Assembly (NCBI GenBank): GCA_023101725.1 | Contig: JALJCO010003429.1 | Coordinates: forward strand, 372,001-436,000 | From: Atherinomorus stipes | Taxonomy: Eukaryota; Chordata; Actinopteri; Atheriniformes; Atherinidae | Reading direction: 5' to 3' | DNA: 64,000 nt | Shown: piece by piece, positions 10,961 to 21,027 of the stretch | Layout: each line of letters opens with the position of its first letter | Numbering within the stretch: position 1 is the first letter of the stretch | Translations under genes and position numbers: made by a program | The notes under the pieces: model-generated | What the model saw: the letters and a program-made list of their open reading frames with translations, nothing else | Database searches by the model: none | What the model was told of the DNA's origin: nothing

Positions 10961-12489
10961 AAAAGTTGCTCATAGATATTCCACCTTTTGTTACGTTTAT
11001 CTTAACTGGATCAGCCGCTAGCAGGTTTATTAATAATACTTGTGTCAATTACTATCCAGCCAATACACTGCCTGGGCAAAGGTACGGTTGGCTGTGGAAA
11101 CGGAACAGAGACCAGGGTTTACCAGTCCTACTGCTACCGTGCCAAAGCTGCCCCGTCCTGGCCCACACCCGTTGGTGGAAATCGGGTTTTTGACACAAAG
11201 CAGCACCACAACAAAACAGAAACTAACACCAACGTTGCCAGTTGTGGACCAGAAATTTGGGGGGATGAAGTTGTTTTTGATGAAGATTGTAAACTTTCGT
11301 TTTGTGACTGTGTTGAGTCTTCAGCTTTGGACTCAGCATATTGTTGTAAAACTTCAACTGAAGTAAAGTCAGATCCATTTATGTCAAACTTAATTCTAAT
11401 TATCTTAGATTAAAGCAGTATGTGGATGCATTCATTTAGTGGTGACTCCATTGTGGGACCTTCCTGTTCTTTCATGTGCAAATATGGAATGGATGAGGAA
11501 GCGAGAGCAGCGGCAAAGACCCCCAGAGTAAAGAACAGAGTGGGATCATTGACATTAAGCCTGATGCAGTTTGAGAAGAGGTAGCTGGGATGCAGCAGAA
11601 TTAGGCAGAAGATCAATACAAATTCAGATCTCTGCTCTCTATGTTCATCTATAATTTGTGTGTGATTTATTGCAAGAATTATAATTTTCCTGTAGGATTC
11701 ATGAAGTTTTTTTTTTCATCTTTATTTTAGTTTCCATCTGAATTTGCCGAGGAGACAAAGCGGATCAATCACCTGCTTTGGTCTGGGGTTGAGATCAGCT
11801 GATTATAAGAAGATGTTGGCAAGGATTACACTGCCAAAGCTAATGCTCCCCCAGCTAATAAAATTCAGCCATTCTGTATTTGTGGGAGTCTAAATTGAAT
11901 ATGATGTTCTCAAGTTTCTCATGCCACCATGTGTGATCTTTAAATTTATAAACCCACAAACTAGCAATTACTTGGGCAAAGCGTGTTTGAACGATCACGT
12001 TCATTAGCTGTTAGATGAATGTGTTTTGCAGAAATGTTGGCTTGTTTTTTCTTACCTTGCAAATACCAGTTGACATTGACACTGATCTTCCATGTTTCTA
12101 GCGCGGAAGATCTGTTCCATCTCATCAGCCATTATTCCTGGCTACATGAGCTTTACCCCGTCCACTCTTCACTTCAGGTTTTTAACGCTGTCAAATTCAC
12201 CTTATTCTTAACTCTGACAAATGATTTCTTTTCTTGGTGTCCAATTTGCATTCTGACTAAATGACACCTTCCTCCCCATCTCCAGTTCTTCATGATGTCC
12301 GATGAGTCTCATCCACATTTTGTTAACGTCCCTGCCCTGCTGCTATCAGTTTAATGACCAAACAGAAATATTATTTCATCAATAAGTTTTGTGCTTTTTT
12401 TTTTTTTTTTTCATTATTTGATCTTACCTTGAAATTCCTTTGGAAAATACTTAGTAAAGGTTATTTAATGAAGTACTTGGTTATGGGCG
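10961..12489. other. Unassigned sequence, possible small MITE fragment
   Basis: The part at 11060-11220, with TACGGTTGGCTGTGGAAACG and CTACCGTGCCAAAGCTG, has the feel of a fish hAT-type MITE interior, but I found no paired ends. The remainder, including a T-run at 12397-12411, shows no gene or recognised repeat. Confidence 0.35.
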
Positions 12490-12930
12490 CTACTGTACAA
12501 ACGTGTTACAGAACTTTTGCAGATTTTCTCTGTGATGACGCTAATTCAGCATCCATCTTCATATTTGCACTGTGAGCTCTCTCCAGCCAGTTAAACACAG
12601 ACGTTCTTATCTTGACTCTTGTATTATCTCTTGTTCTGTCCGTCTCACTGTTTTTCTCTGAGTCCCCTTGCGTTTCTTTGCTGAATCAACCTCAGTGCTT
12701 GTTCAACGTGGCTGCTTTGTCTGTTTGCTAGCAATTGGCGCTGTATGGAAAGTGAAACTCTGCTGCAATATCACATGGCTTCCTGGAAGAAAAAGTTGAA
12801 TAGTGCAGTTTCTCAGCCTTGGAATGCTGCTGGGCAGCAACGGCTTGAGAAATGCACATAATGTCATTGTGCCAGCAAACAAGTCTGGAATGTAGTTTTA
12901 AGGTCTGAAAGTTATGAAGTGAGTCTTTAA
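12490..12930 (+). mobile_element. TTAA-type MITE, family A, old copy
   Basis: The right end reads GAAGTGAGTCTTTAA with TTAA at 12927-12930; the left end is eroded near TGTTACAGAACTTTTGCAG. Internally it shares AGCATCCATCTT, CTCCAGCCAGT and CTTATCTTGACTCTTGT in order with the better-preserved copy at 26560-27042, and a third copy lies inverted at 48896-49316. TTAA duplication fits piggyBac- or Kolobok-type mobilisation. No coding sequence. Confidence 0.65.
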
Positions 12931-13465
12931 GCTAGACTGACACATTTTTGGCATCAAAGGTCTTGCTTTTCCTACTTTGACTGGAGTGACATCTTGCAAT
13001 GTCAAATTGAATTCTGGGTCCTGGCTTTGTTATAAGATAGCTTGCAAAAATTATTAGATTTCAAAGGTGAGAACAGTCACCTGCCTGATCATATAACTGT
13101 CTCTGTAATTCCAGGTCCAGACATTTTGTAACTGTTCAATGTTCTACAAATGACTGTAGATGTTCCCCACGCCACATCAGCCGCAGCATAGCTTTGAACA
13201 ACATGTCACAGTTCAGCTCAGCATAGTCTGGTTGAGAGCCCAGAAGGAAGCACAATGGAACTCTGGTACCCAAAGGAACCAATTTAAAGCCCAGTGCAAT
13301 CACTAACTGAAAAGCACAAACACACACACACCACAATGTGATAGCAACAACCTCCAACAGGGAAGGGAAAACACGAGTCATAACTCGGGTGAAAAAATAA
13401 ACAGAATATAGTCTCCATTAATGTAATCATGTATTTAACCTTTGTGTTCCTCAAACCATGTCTGT
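12931..13465. other. Unassigned sequence
   Basis: Contains a short (CA)n tract at about 13318-13333. No gene or recognised repeat. Confidence 0.4.
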
Positions 13466-13885
13466 GGGTGCGTTCACACTGTGGCTGTTTGGTCCGTTTT
13501 AAAAAGACTGTGGTCCACTTCCACGGATCATCTGCTTTGGTTGGTGCAGTGTCACCACCAACCACATCCTGGTGCACACCAAAGAAGTCAACACTGGCCC
13601 ACCTAAAAGCCGGGAGTCTCGGTTCACTTGCGAACGGGCTATCAGATGACAGTATCTTGTGGACAGACGTGAATTAATGATGAAAAATGGAAAAATTTCC
13701 ACTTCACTCTTGGCCAATCACAGAGCCCAGTTTTCTTCTTCCTGTGTTTTCATCATTGTTCAGTGGTTGTTAAGGCGAGTATCGCCCCCTAGTGAACAGT
13801 TGTTTTAACTACGACAGTTCAACCAGGCGCTTTTGTCCGCTTCGGTTGCAGTTTGAACATGAACCAGACCAAAGACAGGTGTGAA
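13466..13885. mobile_element. MITE with GGGTGCGTTCACAC end
   Basis: The left end GGGTGCGTTCACAC followed by TTTGGTCCGTTTTAAAA has an imperfect inverted counterpart at the right, where AACCAGACCAAAGAC and AGGTGTGAA close the element. Fish genomes carry many MITEs with this 'tgcgttcacac' end. Length is about 420 bp with no transposase. I could not read a clear target duplication, so the superfamily (hAT or Harbinger) is open. Confidence 0.55.
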
Positions 13886-13916
13886 ATTTTTCAGATATCC
13901 CCGCCCAATCAGACTA

Positions 13917-14662
13917 GGGACGTTTCTCAATATGCGTACTTGTGCGTATTTGCGGGCTCGTGGACTCGTGAAACGTCATCATCCGCGGTCCAAGTGAGGC
14001 TCCATTAAAAAGTTCGCTTCTCGGCAAGTACGCTGGAAATCCCCGGATGAAAACTTCCTCCACCCATTTTACCGAGCATGCATCAGAGGAGGCCCATGCG
14101 TACTTGGCCAGATATAAATCCCAGCATGCACCTGCACACGCGCAGCGTTTGGCAGCCTTCTTTTCCCTCCTCCGCCTCCAACAGCCAAACCTGAGCGATC
14201 ATTTCCATTCTTTACTGTTCTTGGCCTTTTATCTGCAGCTCTTTCTCCCTCTTTCCTCTCACAGCTGTTTATCATATAATTATGACCTGATTACCCGTTT
14301 GCATTAATGTGCTTATGTATTGTAAATTAATATAATGTACACGTTGGGAAAAGAAAAACTTCTACATAGTATAATTGTTTTGGAGCAGTTATTTTAATTG
14401 TTTTTATTGGTTTAAGTACCATTACTACATCTCCACAACAATCAATAACAAAACAGCTGTAGAATAATACAATACTATTTTCATGTTGACAGGCCCTGCT
14501 CACTGCTGCACACCATTGGTGGTGATGTCACAAGTTTGCGTTGTCTCAATCCGTCAAGTAGGCGGAGTCCGTGCTTGTGAACTCCACAAGTGCAGACTTC
14601 CAGTATGTACCCACAAGTACACGAGTATGCAGTACGCAAACTAGGAATTGAGAAAGTCTCCG
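13917..14662. mobile_element. MITE with GGGACGTTTCTCAAT end
   Basis: The left end GGGACGTTTCTCAATATGCG is matched, inverted, by the right end, which reversed reads GGAGACTTTCTCAATTCCTA. Subterminal repeats of TGCGTACT and ACTCGTG type occur in both ends. GACTA is present just outside both ends, possibly part of a target duplication. About 745 bp, no transposase visible. The small open frames inside are not supported. Confidence 0.6.
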
Positions 14663-16033
14663 GACTATCATGGTGTAAATTCACCCTTCCTGTGTTAAAC
14701 AGGTGCATCCTATAACAAGACTGACCTATTTCACATTTGCAGTAAATATGCACCACTTATTTGCTGCATGGTAGAACTTTGTGAATCATTGTGAAAGCAC
14801 AGCATTAGGAGCTGTTTCATGAAAAGTCCAATGTAGTTACAGGACTAATCTTTTTATATAGGAATTAAACATACCCAAAAGAGGGAATCTGGTGAGAAGA
14901 AAGTTTTGAAAAAGGCTGAAGTTTAGTCTTTGCATCAGCTGACTGTATCAAAAATAGAAGAGTGCAAACTTAAGTGAGGATGGATGTGTGAAGGAAGGAA
15001 ATGTATTATGCATTTCTGTATGTTTAACACTGTGAGATGACTGTGGTTATCTTGAGCTGAGCAACATATAGAGCTGCGTGTGTTTTTGTGTTGAAATGTA
15101 TCAGTGCAGCAGGCAGGGTCCCACAGGCAATAAAATCTATATTTCAAGAGCTGCAGAGCTGCTGTAGACTTCTGCCTGCTGCTTTGAAGACCAAAGAGGG
15201 GGGGGGTTGTTGGATGGGACTGGGTAGGGGTTTAGGCTGGGGTGGGTGAAAGAGGCGACGCTGCAAGTAGAGGGCAAGGGCTTCGGGAAAGAGATGGACC
15301 TGGATATGACACATGGAATGAACAGAAAGGGACGTGAAAGATGGGGAAAATCTGAACTGGTCATCAACAGATTCGTGCAGTGAGAACAAGTCCTGCCAGA
15401 TCCCCATGTTGGAAAAAAAAAAAAACAACACTCATGATATCTAGCACTAGGCAGTGATGCTCAGTGAAACAGAAAAGAGATTAAATTAAAAAAAATATGA
15501 CTTGCTTATCTGCTGACCCTTTACTGACATTTTCAAATACCCTCTTGACACACTTTGAGCATATCTGAGGGCACAGATTACAGAGAGGCTGTACTAAAGA
15601 TAGATTCCTACACACAGTATATCCATCATTCTTTGTCCATTACATTGTCAAATAAAGTGTTTATACACCACGCGACTCACTCCAAGCTGCACAAATAATC
15701 TAACATTTTTATTGAATCATGGGAATAAACATAGCATTAGAATTACTGAGCACTTTGATGTAATGTAGAGCGGGCTAATGTCAACCTTTTATTGTACGGC
15801 TAGGTCACTGCCTTTTACATTAATCGCAATATTAAATGTCCCGCTGTGTGGAAGCAAGGTTTTTTTATTTTTTATTTGTCATGGAGAGCTTGCATGTTTG
15901 ACTCTAAAGTTCCAGACAAACAAACATTAGAAAGAAGGTAAAAGATTTGCAAAAGACAAAAGCTGCTACAGTACATAGTCATTTACAAAAATATTATTTT
16001 TAAGTTTTATAGCTAGATAGATCGATCTATCGT
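14663..16033. other. Unassigned sequence with a possible conserved block
   Basis: No transposon ends were found. The part 15600-15860 has evenly mixed, non-repetitive sequence with motifs such as CATTACATTG and TTTACATTAATCGC and could be a conserved non-coding element; see findings. 15140-15420 has G-rich runs and a pyrimidine-rich complement that keeps frames open by chance on the minus strand. Confidence 0.4.
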
Positions 16034-16240
16034 GCTTCTCAATCCTGGTCCTCAGGGGACCCTGCCCTGCTGGTTTTCAAGGTATTCCGACTTCAACACA
16101 CCTGACTCAGATGAATGACTCGTTAGCAGCTCGCAAAGAACTTGAGCAGTTGAGTTGATCTGAATCAGGTGTGGTGGAGTCGGAAACCTGGAATACATGC
16201 AGGGAAGAGGTCCCTGAGGACCAGGATTGAGGAACCCTGA
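16034..16240. mobile_element. Short palindromic MITE
   Basis: Left arm CTCAATCCTGGTCCTCAGGG and the right arm with GACCAGGATTGAG are inverted copies extending over about 85 bp, through the subterminal CACACCTGACTCAGAT and ATCTGAATCAGGTGTGG segments. Same general family as the split element at 3309-4663 and that at 29478-29668. It lies just right of a small AGATAGATCGATCTATC palindrome. Confidence 0.65.
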
Positions 16241-17091
16241 TATAGATAGTTGTAAAATATCAGAATAATGTATTTATATCACATTTAAAATATCAAAGTA
16301 AAAAGTTTAATAGCCTTTTTATTTGTTGATGTGAGGCATGTTGACCGTCTTGCATACACTGCTTGTTTGTTTGGGACCTGTTCACCAGTTTTTAGTGACT
16401 GTAGCAAAATCTTTAGTTTGTGCTTCTGTAGGTGGTGAATTTTTGAGCTTATGGTGCATTTAGTATCTTTAACCTTTTGAAAAGGCCAGCCTCTCGTCAC
16501 TGGCTTTTATAGACCGTGAGATTTTTGTAGGATTTGAAGTTTTCAGACTGAATCCATCACTCTCTCTCTGTGAAATCTTTTCCTCTTCACTGGCTGCAAT
16601 ATAAACCTAAAACATGACTAGAATTATTTTTTTTTTTCCTTCAATTTGATTTTTTAAGGTGGAGGCATTTTTAATATTGAATTATTTTGCATTAAGTTGT
16701 TATTAAAGTTTATTTTGGTTAATTTTCCTAGAAGCACGGTGGCTTTTTCAGTTTTATTGGTGCCAGGTAGCAACAGACATAGTTTAAGGTTATTTTTTAC
16801 AAGAACAGGTTTAAATTTCATCCTTTCATCCTGAAAATTAAGCAGCTGGATGTAATTTATCTAATTTACATAACATGTCAATACATTGGGTCATGTCTCT
16901 ACAAGCTGTGCGACCCGCATCAAAGTATGTTGTGTTGACCATGTGAAAAACAGACAAAACACAGACAACACTTGCTTACCTGTCAGGATCAGCCAGAGGA
17001 GAGGCCTTCCTTTTCGGGTGTACTACCAACCATGGAATTGTGGAGTAAACAAGTCTTCTCCATGTCATGTATTTGTTCTGCCCGGCCACTG
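16241..17091. other. Unassigned sequence
   Basis: AT-rich, no recognised element or credible exon. I see nothing further. Confidence 0.4.
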
Positions 17092-17150
17092 AACCACGTG
17101 AGTCCAATCAGCACAATGAATTAAATTGTGCTGATTGGACTCACCTGGTT
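17092..17150. repeat. Near-perfect palindromic hairpin
   Basis: GTGAGTCCAATCAGCACAAT (17098-17117) is followed by a 7-base loop GAATTAA and its exact reverse complement (17125-17144). Five more pairs (AACCA with TGGTT) extend the stem outward across a single C/C mismatch. Such a 26-bp stem is probably the core of a tiny palindromic MITE, though a structured transcript is possible. No other copy was seen in the window. Confidence 0.8.
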
Positions 17151-17403
17151 TTAACTGCTTTTCCATCGGAGGAATTCTCACAGCTGAATGATTGGAATAT
17201 CCTCGTCATTGTCATTTCACATATTGGGCTTATGCCAAATGATTTTCACCGTCCCAGCCGTAAGACTGAAAGTCTTTAGTAAATCTTAGGAATTTTACTA
17301 GACAGAATAACTACAGTCTCGATTGTTACGTTTAAGATGGTAATCTGTGCTTTTTTGCATCAGTCTTTTCCTCATATGTAGTACGCAGTCATATCAAACG
17401 TGT
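17151..17403. other. Unassigned short spacer
   Basis: No feature recognised between the hairpin and the TTAA element. Confidence 0.4.
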
Positions 17404-18178
17404 TTAAAGGTGCCATGACATCAAATTTCACTTTTCTGGGGTTTTGGGTGTATAATATGATCTGTTGTGCACTGATGAGGCCATGTGAATGTCCAGAGTG
17501 AGAATCAAAGTTCCTGTTTATGGTCTGTCAGCTTTGTCTCTCTGCTCAGAAACAGTTGAATCAGACAGCAGGCTATCATTCTACGTAGTTCTATCATTCT
17601 ACGTAATTTAATTGCTCCAATAAGAGCACAGTATCAAGTAAACAGCCCCCCCCTCCTCTCTCTCCTAACGGTTTATGCACCGTCCGCTCCCCCCCTCCCC
17701 TCCCTGTCTGATTCAGCTACGTGTATGGAGCTAGTAGTAACTTCTGTGCAGTCAGGTCTGGGTTTTCAAACAAATGGATTTAAAAGCAAACTTCTGTAGC
17801 AACACTGAGGGAGGGGGCCACAACCTTGTCATTACCTGTAAGTTTATTTATTTTCTAAATGCTGTCTTGTCTGATAAACGTAGCTCACACTGTCTAAAGT
17901 GCCCATGTTGCTAGCAGTTAGCCTTTAGCAAACTCCGACCGTAGCTTGACCTAGATTCTCCAAATAAGGTGTAGCCAATCAAAATGAAGTCAACGTGGTC
18001 TCCGGGTAAAGCTCCATATCATCACTGGACCCAACTGTATTACTGAGGAAGTGAGGTCTGGCGTTTCAAAACAATACTCCGCTGTAAAAAATGCCGTTTT
18101 TTTCTTTGGAGTATTTACATATGCAGTAATGCCAACAACATAAACTAGTTTTTAACTGCTATGTCATCACTCCTTTAA
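17404..18178. mobile_element. TTAA-type non-autonomous element
   Basis: TTAA lies at both ends (17404-17407, 18175-18178). The left end TTAAAGGTGCCATGACATCA is mirrored by the right end, which reversed reads TTAAAGGAGTGATGACAT. The interior (775 bp) has a C-rich patch near 17645-17705 and no transposase. From general knowledge this end sequence belongs to a common fish piggyBac-like MITE group; Kolobok also duplicates TTAA. Confidence 0.7.
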
Positions 18179-18285
18179 TATTATTGCAAGTCGCAGTGAC
18201 ACAACATGATAAACAACCAATAGCTCGATAAGCTCCGACAGCAGCGGAAACAGGTAGGCCTACCTACCTCCAGAGCCGTCAATAC

Positions 18286-18933
18286 TAGGGATGCACGATA
18301 TTGGAATTTTGACTGTTATCCGATATGCCGATATTTTAAACCTCATGTGGCCGATAACCGATATCGATATTAAAGCTGAAAAACATAAGCAGTCATTGCA
18401 AATAACAGTTTTGTTATCAGTTTCCGACACTTTGAAAAATAAGGGAAAAAATATTGATACACTGAAATATTGTGATATTTTTATTTGCCAATATCAAATC
18501 AATATTCAAAAACATGGTATCGATCTATTTTATAATTACGAAATCTCGCGAGATTTCATTGTTCTGTTACAAAATCTCAAAATATTTTGTGAATTCTTGC
18601 GCGATTTCGTAGCAGAACGATGAAATATCGCGAGATTTTGTTAGTAAAATAGATCAATGCCGCATTTTTAAATGTCAATATGATATCAGCATAAGAAAAT
18701 AATGTGATATTTCAGTGTATCAATATTTTTTCCCACCCCTAGTCTTCAGAAGTTTTAAAATCTGTAAAAAATAAGTTTTTGAAGAAGAGGAAGAAGTTTT
18801 GGGGTTTTTTTTGGACTTAAGAAACAGCGGCCTGATCGGTTAAACATCGGTGGGGTGGCCAATATCCGATACTCAGTTTTAAGGCCAATATAGGCCGATA
18901 CCGATAGGGGGCCGATTATATCATGCATCCCTA
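18286..18933. mobile_element. hAT-type non-autonomous element, copy 1
   Basis: Ends are TAGGGATGCACGATAT and its inverted match ending ATGCATCCCTA. The 8-bp flanks GTCAATAC (18278-18285) and GTCGATAC (18934-18941) match at seven of eight positions, the hAT duplication length. Subterminal regions are rich in CCGATAT repeats. The middle (about 18535-18660) has opposed copies of AAATCTCGCGAGATTTC-like sequence, including an exact TCTCGCGAGA at 18544-18553. The 110-codon frame starting at 18291 begins inside the terminal repeat and shows no domain. A second copy is at 24371-25169. Confidence 0.85.
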
Positions 18934-18941
18934 GTCGATAC

Positions 18942-19191
18942 TCAAGGGTTGCTAAATACTTTGACTAGAGCCGTCAAAATACAGTTGTGACATACACTGA
19001 CTTCGCTGTAAAAGCAGTCACATGACTCCTTTGAAGCGAATCCTGCGCTGTCATAGCTTACTGCAGAACAGACAGCAGCAATCAAATTGCTGACAGTTAA
19101 TACAAAATAAACACAGACATGTTTGTGACTATTAGAGAGAGCATGTTTTGCATTTTTAGTGTTTTATCTTACTGTTTAAATGTTTTATCAG
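18942..19191. other. Unassigned spacer
   Basis: No feature recognised. Confidence 0.35.
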
Positions 19192-19256
19192 TTGTAATAC
19201 AGTGTCCTTGGGCGCTTTGATAAGGCACTTTTCAAATAAAATGAATTATTATTACG
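19192..19256 (+). repeat. LINE 3' tail fragment
   Basis: AGTGTCCTTGGGCGCTTTGA followed by AAATAAAATGAATTATTATT is the typical 3' end of a fish non-LTR element of the L2/CR1 kind, where a conserved stem and AAATAAA precede an ATT repeat. Only the last 65 bp or so are recognisable, the usual 5'-truncation pattern. Family naming is from memory. Confidence 0.5.
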
Positions 19257-19691
19257 GGAACAAGATGCATGATTGAAAAAAAAATGCTGAAAGAATGTAG
19301 TTGTAGTCTTGTAAACAGTGACCCTGCAAAATTCAGACTGTAAAATCTCAGTTTGAGACTAGGCTGAGACTAAAAACTGTCTTTACAAGTGAGCTGGTGT
19401 GAGATGGTCTCCCAAGAGTCTTTTCCAAATCTTTTCAGAGTCCTCTCATATAAGGGAGGCATAAGAGAGTATTATTTGGCTTCTATATCTTAACGCTCGT
19501 AAACTAGCTTGCTAGCTAGCTGCATACATCATGTCTCCATGCTCCACCTCTCAGTGTGCGGAAGAGTTTTCTCATGAGAAGTCGAGAGAAATCAAGCTAC
19601 GCAGAAAACCACATGTAGATGGCTTAAAACACTGTAGCAATTGTACTACATGTTCTCGATGTAGCCATTTTACACATCGCACTTTAAACAA
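19257..19691. other. Unassigned spacer
   Basis: No repeat ends or coding features recognised; GCTAGCTTGCTAGCTAGC-like repetition near 19500-19520. Confidence 0.35.
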
Positions 19692-19699
19692 CTCAGGAC

Positions 19700-20230
19700 C
19701 AAGGTTATAATAGTTTTGGATTTTTCATTAGTTTCAGTTTTTACTTAGTTTTGACTTTTTGTTTTTCAATTCAGTTAGTTTTAGTTAGTTTTTTGAGCAT
19801 GTTTGCTAGTTTTTATTAGTTTTTATTTTTTAGAAAATGCTTAGTTTTAGTTTAGTTTTTATTAGTTTCAATCTTAGTTTTAGTTTTGGGGGATTTTTTT
19901 TCGTAAATTATAGCTATTTGTCTGGCGTGACATTCAAAATCATCAGAAAGTCCCTAGAAATAAAAGCAAAGTAAACAGATTAAATAGAAATAGATTTCAC
20001 GTCAACCCAAAAAGCTTATGTATTAAGTAAATTTACAAAAACTAAAACTAAGGATGTTTTTGCAATAATTTTTGTTAGTTTTAGTTAGTTTTTTTAAGAC
20101 ACAATACGGTTTCAGTTAGTTTTCATTTTTTTAAAAACTGTCATTTTTATTTTTATTTCAGTTAATGAAGATGTTTTTTCAATTTTAGTTTTAGTTTTTC
20201 CGTTAGTTTAAGTTTACTATAGTAACCTTG
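19700..20230. mobile_element. hAT-type MITE with TTTAGTTAG-rich interior
   Basis: The element begins CAAGGTTATAATAGTTT and ends, reversed, CAAGGTTACTATAGTAAA. Exact 8-bp duplications CTCAGGAC flank it at 19692-19699 and 20231-20238, as expected for hAT insertion. The interior is a degenerate array of TTTTAGTTAG-type units on the plus strand, broken by a 19900-20040 segment with the complementary composition. No coding sequence. Confidence 0.85.
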
Positions 20231-20238
20231 CTCAGGAC

Positions 20239-20529
20239 ACATCAATTATGTTTGATATATTGCCCATTCCTGCGTGCAGTGTTGTCCTGGGAAAACTGTA
20301 TCCCGTGCACATGGGTGTTAGTTTGACACTTGGCAACCTTCACAGGGAAGCAGCACTCTTGTACAGCAGCAAGCTCTTCCAGCAGAGCAGCAAGGTGAGG
20401 CGCTCACGCAGCTTCCAAAAAGATCTGATAACATCTGGGGGAAGATCATCTTTTGGTGGTAAGTTTCATATTGGACCACTTCTTCTTGACCCATTGGCTA
20501 AAGAATTGTGACGTTGCCATCGGATGTGG
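20239..20529. other. Unassigned sequence
   Basis: An 87-codon frame (20248-20511) crosses this stretch, but it has no recognisable domain, no supporting splice context and lies between two transposons. I do not call it a gene. Confidence 0.35.
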
Positions 20530-21027
20530 CCTATTATTAAATTTCATAACTAATAAAACGAATAAACCATATAAACCAGGCCTAGATTGAGACTTTTATT
20601 AATATCTCAGCCGGTTGTTCAACAGCGGTGAGGCTGACTGATCCTCTTCCGTGCAGCATTTTTGTGCACGTCTCTGACTCCGGTTTTTAAGCTGCCACAC
20701 AGCACCTCTTTAATCTTTGTCACCTCACAAATGAGGAATTCTGTCTTGATCCCCCCAAAAGTTTCTTTTTTGGCAGAATCTCTCCTCTCCACGGTTCAAC
20801 CTCGCTGGGTGAAGCCTCATCATTATGCATGTTTAAGGGCGTAACCGTGGGCGTGACATTTAAATGACGATAAATTTCAGCTGTGGAATTTATCAAGACT
20901 CTTTTGTTCGTACGACGAGATTGGACCGATACGAACGTTTTAATAAATCACACGTGGGTCCAATCGTACGACCATTTTTACGATCAGATGTGCGACCATT
21001 TCGACGATCGTTTGATAAATGAGGGCC
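20530..21027. repeat. Probable MITE fragment (right end only)
   Basis: The right end, reversed, reads GGCCCTCATTTATCAAACGA, a type of terminus I associate with fish DNA transposons. The adjoining sequence has opposed CGATCGT, GTACGA and CCAATC motifs around 20910-21015, consistent with subterminal repeats. No matching left end was found, so the start is approximate and the class open. Confidence 0.4.

Noticed and set aside
9971..10962. Frames of 256 and 213 codons (plus strand) and up to 157 codons (minus strand)
   Set aside because: They lie in a C-dominated block where stops are rare, overlap each other in several frames and encode simple Pro/Arg or Gly/Trp strings.
18291..18623. 110-codon frame as a gene
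   Set aside because: It starts inside the hAT terminal repeat and runs through its non-coding interior.
20248..20511. 87-codon frame as a gene
   Set aside because: No domain or splice context; flanked directly by transposons.
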